Of a stretch of 8,607 nucleotides of DNA, positions 5,319 through 8,607 are shown in pieces (positions within the stretch are counted from its first letter, which is position 1; each line of letters begins with the position of its first letter). Location: contig JASHVH010000063.1 of NCBI GenBank assembly GCA_030039575.1, positions 1 through 8,607 on the forward strand, read 5' to 3'. Under the pieces are notes generated by a model that was not told the origin of the DNA, made no database searches, and saw only the letters and a program-made list of their open reading frames with translations. The stretch comes from Acidimicrobiales bacterium (lineage in GTDB: Bacteria; Actinomycetota; Acidimicrobiia; Acidimicrobiales; Palsa-688). A program made the position numbers and the translations under genes.

Positions 5319-6710
5319 GTGCCACACCCCTATATGGCGAGCTCGGTGGACGCGTTGCGGCAGGAAATGCTGGCAGAGACCGGGGCCGCGACGATCGACG
5401 AGTTGTTCGTGCAAATCCCCGAGGCGCACCGTCTGGGGCGCCCGCTCGAGCTGCCGGGGCAACTAGCCTCAGAGGCCGCCCTGCGCCGGCACCTCGTCGA
5501 ACTGCTCGGCCGCAACACGTCAGCCGAAGAGGTTCTCAGTTTCCTCGGCGCCGGCTGCTACCGGCACCATGTCCCCGCTATCTGCGACGAGATCGTGGCC
5601 CGCCAGGAATGGCTCACCTCAGTGTGGGGGACGTCATCGTCGGATTTCGGCCGCTTCCAGGCGTGGTTCGAGTACGCCAGCCAACTGGGTGAGCTCCTCG
5701 ACCTGGATTTCGTGGGATTGCCGGTGTACAGCTGGGGCTGCGCGGCGGGCCATGCCCTGCGGATGGCCGCCCGGATGACGGGGCGGTCCACGGTGCTCGT
5801 ACCCCGTGCCCTCGACCCCGAGCGCAAAGCGGTGATCGCCAACTACTGCGGCAACCAACACCTCGAACGCCATCTCGACGTCCGCAGCTTCGCCTACCGC
5901 TCTGAGGACGGGCGGCTCGACCTGGCCGACCTGGCCGGCCAGCTCACCGAGGAAGTGGCCGCCATCTACGTGGAAAACCCCAATTTCTTCGGCGTGATCG
6001 AGGACCAGGCGCAGGAAGTGGTGGAGGCGGCCGAGCGGGCCGGCGCCGAGGTGATCGCCGGTGTCGACCCGATCTCGCTCGGAGTGCTGGCGCCGCCGGG
6101 CGAGCTGGGCATCGGGCTGGCCGTGGGCACCACCCAAACCCTTGGCGTGCACATGAACGGAGGCGGCGGGGCCGGCGGTTTCATCGCCAGCCGCGACGAG
6201 GAACGCTACGCCAGGGAGTACCCCACGCTCCAGGTGAGCATCTCCGAGACGACCGAGCCGGGAGAACGCGGTTTCGGCATCTCCCTTTTCGAGCAGACCT
6301 CTTATGGGGCGCGCGAAGAAGGCAACGACTGGACGGGGAACTCCGTCTACATGTGGGCCATCGCGAACGCCGCCTTCATGGCGGCCATGGGGCCACGGGG
6401 CTTCGCCGAGGTCGGCTCGTCGGTCCTCCAGCGCAGCCATTACGCGGCGGCCCAGGTCGCCTCCGTCCCCGGCGTTTCGGTCCGTTTCCCGGCGGGGTTT
6501 TTCAAAGAGATCGTCGTCGATTTCGCCGGGACGGGCAGGCGAGTGGCGGAGATAAACGGCGCTCTCCGGGACCGCGGGATATTCGGCGGCCTCGACCTCT
6601 CGCCTTTTTACCCTGAGCTCGGAGAGAGCGCCCTGTACTGCATCACCGAGCTCCACACCCAGGGGGACATAGACCGCCTGGCCGCCACCCTGAGGGAGGT
6701 GACCCGATGA
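5319..6710 (+). CDS. Divergent glycine dehydrogenase (P-protein) subunit 1-like PLP-fold protein
   Basis: A 463-residue protein related to GcvPA, the N-terminal half of the two-subunit glycine decarboxylase (usual length about 440-460). Seen: HPYMASSVDALRQEML then TIDELFVQIP near the start, FLGAGCYRHHVP (75-86), YVENPNFFGVIED, the glycine-rich GGGGAGGFIA and the ending ALYCITELHTQGDID, all in GcvPA order. Subunit 1 has the fold but no PLP lysine and helps form the active site of subunit 2. Odd: where true GcvPA has a TPYQ-type segment this one has VWGTSSSDF (102-110). The NAS-x-YDG-type segment is LPVYSWGCAAG (134-144), and the REQHIRREKATSNICT block is FEQTSYGAREEGNDWTG (324-340). So it is a paralogue, probably not acting on glycine with GcvH. 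The GTG start is backed by AAAGGG and by homology right from HPY. Its stop overlaps the next start as ATGA. Confidence 0.85.
   Translation: MPHPYMASSVDALRQEMLAETGAATIDELFVQIPEAHRLGRPLELPGQLASEAALRRHLVELLGRNTSAEEVLSFLGAGCYRHHVPAICDEIVARQEWLTSVWGTSSSDFGRFQAWFEYASQLGELLDLDFVGLPVYSWGCAAGHALRMAARMTGRSTVLVPRALDPERKAVIANYCGNQHLERHLDVRSFAYRSEDGRLDLADLAGQLTEEVAAIYVENPNFFGVIEDQAQEVVEAAERAGAEVIAGVDPISLGVLAPPGELGIGLAVGTTQTLGVHMNGGGGAGGFIASRDEERYAREYPTLQVSISETTEPGERGFGISLFEQTSYGAREEGNDWTGNSVYMWAIANAAFMAAMGPRGFAEVGSSVLQRSHYAAAQVASVPGVSVRFPAGFFKEIVVDFAGTGRRVAEINGALRDRGIFGGLDLSPFYPELGESALYCITELHTQGDIDRLAATLREVTR
6694..6700 (+). promoter_or_regulatory. Ribosome binding site of the GcvPB-like gene
   Basis: GGGAGGT lies 6 nt before the ATG at 6707, inside the last codons of the upstream gene. 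With the ATGA stop-start overlap it gives tight coupling and a near equal dose of the two partner subunits. Confidence 0.75.
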
Positions 6711-8320
6711 CCACTGCGCCCGAGCGGGAGGCCGTCCCCAGCCCCGGGGCGCGAGCCGCGGCCGGCGCCGCCGGGGCGATGCCGGCGCCCCGCCGGTACC
6801 ACGCCGCCGTATGGAACGAGCCGTTGATCATGGAACTGGGCCGGCCGGGCCGGCGAGGCGTCTTCGCTCCCGCCGTCGAGCCCGGGATCGGGGCGCTGGC
6901 CGGCGACCCCGGAGCATTGGTCCCGGCGGCGGCGCGACGCAAAGCACCGCCTGCGCTCCCCGAGCTAAGTGAATGGGAAGTCCTGCGCCACTACCTGCGC
7001 CTCTCGCAGCAGACACTCGGGATGATGGGGGTGAGCTTGTTCGGGACGTGCACCATGAAGTACAACCCGGCCGTCTCGGAGGCTCTGTCCCGGCTCCCTG
7101 AGGTGCGCGAGGTGCACCCGCTCCAGGCCGAGGAGACACTGCAGGGGCTGCTCGAAGTGGTGTACGGCCTCGACCTGGCCCTGCGGGAACTGTCGGGGAT
7201 GCAGCAGTTCGTCTTCCAGCCGGGTGGGGGGGCTGATGCCTCGTACCTGCAGGCGTGCATTACCCGGGCCTATCACGATGCGCAAGGAGAGCTGTCGAAA
7301 AGGGTCGAAGTCATAACGACAATTCAGGCCCACCCGTGCAACTCGGCCACCGCGGCGGCGGCCGGGTTCAAGGTCATCACGCTCCCGTTGGAGGAGAAGG
7401 GATACCCATCGCTGGCCGCCCTCGAGTCGGCCCTTTCGGACCGTACGGCCGCCTTGTTCGTGAACAACCCGGACGACATGGGGATTTACAACCCGGAGAT
7501 CACCGACTGGGTCGAAGCTGTTCACCGCGCCGGCGGGCTATGTTTTTACGACCATGCCAATTTCAACGGCGTGATGGGGAAGATCCGCGCTGCTGAGCTC
7601 GGTTTCGATGCGTGCATGTTCATGCTCCACAAGACTTTTGGCGCGCCCAAGGGAGGTGGTGGCCCCGCCGTCGGCGCTTACGGGTGTTCCGAGCGCCTGG
7701 CGCCCTACCTGCCCGGGCCGGTCGTCGTTCTCGAAGACGGCCGTTTCCATATAACGGAGCCGGCCGGCGGGGTCGGGAGAGTGCGCGAGTTCATCGGTAA
7801 TTTCCCTCAGATCCTCAAGGCCTACGCCTGGGTCAGGGCCATGGGAGGGGAGGGGATCGACGAGGCCTCGGACCTGTCGGTACTGGCCAGCAACTACATG
7901 GGCGCCCGCCTGCGCCGGGTACCCGGGGTCACCCGTTCGCACCCGTCGATCTCCGGGCCGCGCATGGAGATGAGCCGTTACAGCCTCGAGACCCTTACGC
8001 GGGAAACCGGGGTCACGGCCGTAGACGTCCAGAACCGGATGACCGATTTCGGGATCGACGCCTTCTGGCTCAGCCACGAACCGTGGGTGGTGCCCGAACC
8101 CTTCACCCCGGAAGTCGGCGAAACATGGCCGAAGGAGGACATCGACGAGTGGCTCGCCGTGCTGGAGTTCGTGTGCCGCGAAGCCTATGACGACCCCGAG
8201 ACCGTGCGGACCGCCCCCCACAACCAGTCCGTACACCGGGTCGACTCGGCCCACCTCGACGACCCTGGCGGCTGGGCGACGACGTGGCGCGCCTACCGCG
8301 CCAAACACGGCCGCGCTTGA
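6707..8320 (+). CDS. Divergent glycine dehydrogenase (P-protein) subunit 2-like PLP enzyme
   Basis: A 537-residue protein related to GcvPB, the PLP-carrying half of two-subunit glycine decarboxylase (usually about 480-510). The first 30-35 residues are an Ala/Pro-rich extension; homology begins near EPLIMELGRPGRRGVF. Seen: LPELSEWEVLRHYLRLS, FGTCTMKYNP (112-121), HPLQAEETLQG, FQPGGGADASY, YDHANFNG with Asp282 contacting the PLP ring, and LHKTFGAPKGGGGPA with Lys309 as the Schiff-base lysine, then GRVREFIGNF. PLP chemistry is therefore likely intact. Differences from true GcvPB: AHPCNSAT (208-215) instead of AHGTNPAS, FQPGGGADA instead of LQPAAGAQ, DHANFNG instead of DGANLNA, PKGGGG instead of PHGGGG, and SISGPRMEMSRYSLE in place of the usual PCMHEF-type segment. 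It must pair with the upstream subunit. Annotation pipelines would call it glycine dehydrogenase; a different substrate or acceptor seems likely (inference). Confidence 0.88.
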   Translation: MTTAPEREAVPSPGARAAAGAAGAMPAPRRYHAAVWNEPLIMELGRPGRRGVFAPAVEPGIGALAGDPGALVPAAARRKAPPALPELSEWEVLRHYLRLSQQTLGMMGVSLFGTCTMKYNPAVSEALSRLPEVREVHPLQAEETLQGLLEVVYGLDLALRELSGMQQFVFQPGGGADASYLQACITRAYHDAQGELSKRVEVITTIQAHPCNSATAAAAGFKVITLPLEEKGYPSLAALESALSDRTAALFVNNPDDMGIYNPEITDWVEAVHRAGGLCFYDHANFNGVMGKIRAAELGFDACMFMLHKTFGAPKGGGGPAVGAYGCSERLAPYLPGPVVVLEDGRFHITEPAGGVGRVREFIGNFPQILKAYAWVRAMGGEGIDEASDLSVLASNYMGARLRRVPGVTRSHPSISGPRMEMSRYSLETLTRETGVTAVDVQNRMTDFGIDAFWLSHEPWVVPEPFTPEVGETWPKEDIDEWLAVLEFVCREAYDDPETVRTAPHNQSVHRVDSAHLDDPGGWATTWRAYRAKHGRA

Positions 8321-8330
8321 GCCCCACGTG

Positions 8331-8345
8331 GCGGAGCTGGTCCGC
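8331..8345 (+). other. Short hairpin in the gap after the GcvPB-like gene
   Basis: GCGGA (8331-8335), a 5-nt loop and TCCGC (8341-8345) form a 5-bp stem 10 nt after the stop codon, followed a few bases later by only three T. It could be a weak attenuator lowering expression of the next gene, or chance in GC-rich DNA. Confidence 0.25.
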
Positions 8346-8358
8346 TGGCCTTTGTAAG

Positions 8359-8406
8359 TTGAGGGTGGCCCGCAAGCCCGTCCGCCAATGAGGGTAGGCA
8401 AGCCCG
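8359..8406 (+). repeat. Imperfect tandem repeat covering the start of the [2Fe-2S] gene
   Basis: TGAGGGT at 8360-8366 and 8389-8395, and GCAAGCCCG at 8372-8380 and 8398-8406, are two copies of the same block about 26-29 nt apart. The second copy holds the ATG of the [2Fe-2S] gene; the first holds a TTG in the matching place, opening a 10-codon frame that ends with TGA at 8389-8391, overlapping that ATG. This looks like a local duplication of the gene start. Confidence 0.55.
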
Positions 8407-8607
8407 GGGTCACCCCCGCGCCCGAGGACACGGCCATCGACTTTGAAGGCCGGCCGGTCCGGGCCCGTCGCGGCGAAAGCGTGGCCGCCGCCCTGATCGC
8501 TGGCGGTCACTACGCCTTCCGCCAAACCGCGACGACCGGGGAGCGCGGCCTGTTCTGCGGCATGGGCGTGTGCAGCGAATGCGCGGTGAAGGTCGGAGGC
8601 GAGGCCG
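8388..8607 (+). CDS. [2Fe-2S]-binding oxidoreductase subunit, N-terminal part (3' end cut by window)
   Basis: 73 residues are visible before the edge. IDFEGRPVRARRGESVAAAL, then ERGLFCGMGVCSEC with Cys57, Cys62 and Cys65 (C-x4-C-x2-C), is the pattern of the Fer2_4 ferredoxin domain; the fourth cysteine should lie just beyond the window. This domain occurs as a small stand-alone subunit (HcnA of hydrogen cyanide synthase; one subunit of D-hydroxyproline dehydrogenase) or as the N-terminus of sarcosine oxidase alpha, always with FAD amine-oxidising partners. Which form this is cannot be seen. The ATG at 8388 is the only usable in-frame start after a TAA at 8355; a GAGGGTGG stretch lies about 20 nt upstream. 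The gene lies 67 bp after the GcvPB-like gene and is likely in the same operon. It would pass electrons from an amine or amino-acid oxidation (inference). Confidence 0.82.
   Translation, partial: MRVGKPGVTPAPEDTAIDFEGRPVRARRGESVAAALIAGGHYAFRQTATTGERGLFCGMGVCSECAVKVGGEA

Noticed and set aside
5634..6656. 340-codon minus-strand open frame opposite the GcvPA-like gene
   Set aside because: Antisense shadow with no recognisable family pattern; the coding strand has continuous homology.
5319..6710. Frameshift or decay in the GcvPA-like gene as the reason for the missing motifs
   Set aside because: The frame is open throughout, conserved blocks flank each altered segment in the same frame, and the stop is neatly coupled to the next gene.
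5319..8320. Ordinary glycine-cleavage operon
   Set aside because: No gcvT, gcvH or lipoylation gene is visible, and several family-constant motifs are replaced in both subunits; homology to GcvP is real but the ordinary role is doubtful.
7538..8437. 299-codon minus-strand open frame opposite the GcvPB-like gene
   Set aside because: Antisense shadow that runs across the gene end and the intergenic gap without motifs.

Overview
High-GC bacterial DNA with dense genes, GTG starts and G+C-rich third codon positions. It looks most like an actinobacterium (Actinomycetota), but nothing in the window fixes the taxon. Seven protein genes can be supported, all with amino-acid or amine catabolism flavour. 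No rRNA, tRNA, CRISPR array, transposase or integrase is visible.

Left part (1-590): the last 120 codons of a dihydrodipicolinate synthase (DapA/N-acetylneuraminate lyase) family gene read rightward off the left edge. It is followed at once by a small hairpin terminator. Then comes a locally AT-rich intergenic stretch containing a striking 79-nt near-palindrome (401-479). This lies between two convergent genes.

Middle-left, minus strand (591-2577): a GabD-like succinate-semialdehyde (or related) dehydrogenase is followed, with an 11-bp overlap, by a SnoaL/NTF2-like small protein. An 87-bp divergent promoter region (2578-2664) separates this pair from the rightward operon.

Right part, plus strand (2665 to the edge): a class III PLP omega-aminotransferase; an ATP-NAD kinase family (AcoX-like, COG3199-type) protein; two PLP proteins related to the two subunits of the glycine-cleavage P-protein (GcvPA and GcvPB), coupled by an ATGA overlap; then the N-terminus of a [2Fe-2S] protein of the type found in HcnA, D-hydroxyproline dehydrogenase and sarcosine oxidase alpha, cut by the window end.

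How they may work together (inference): the aminotransferase and the dehydrogenase form the familiar amine to aldehyde to acid pair. The GcvPA/GcvPB-like pair is the most interesting part. Both keep the fold and the PLP lysine, but several signature motifs of true glycine decarboxylase are replaced, and no GcvT or GcvH gene lies in the window. With a redox [2Fe-2S] protein next door, this suggests a repurposed, possibly H-protein-independent PLP enzyme in an uncharacterised amino-acid or amine degradation pathway. The substrate cannot be named from sequence alone.
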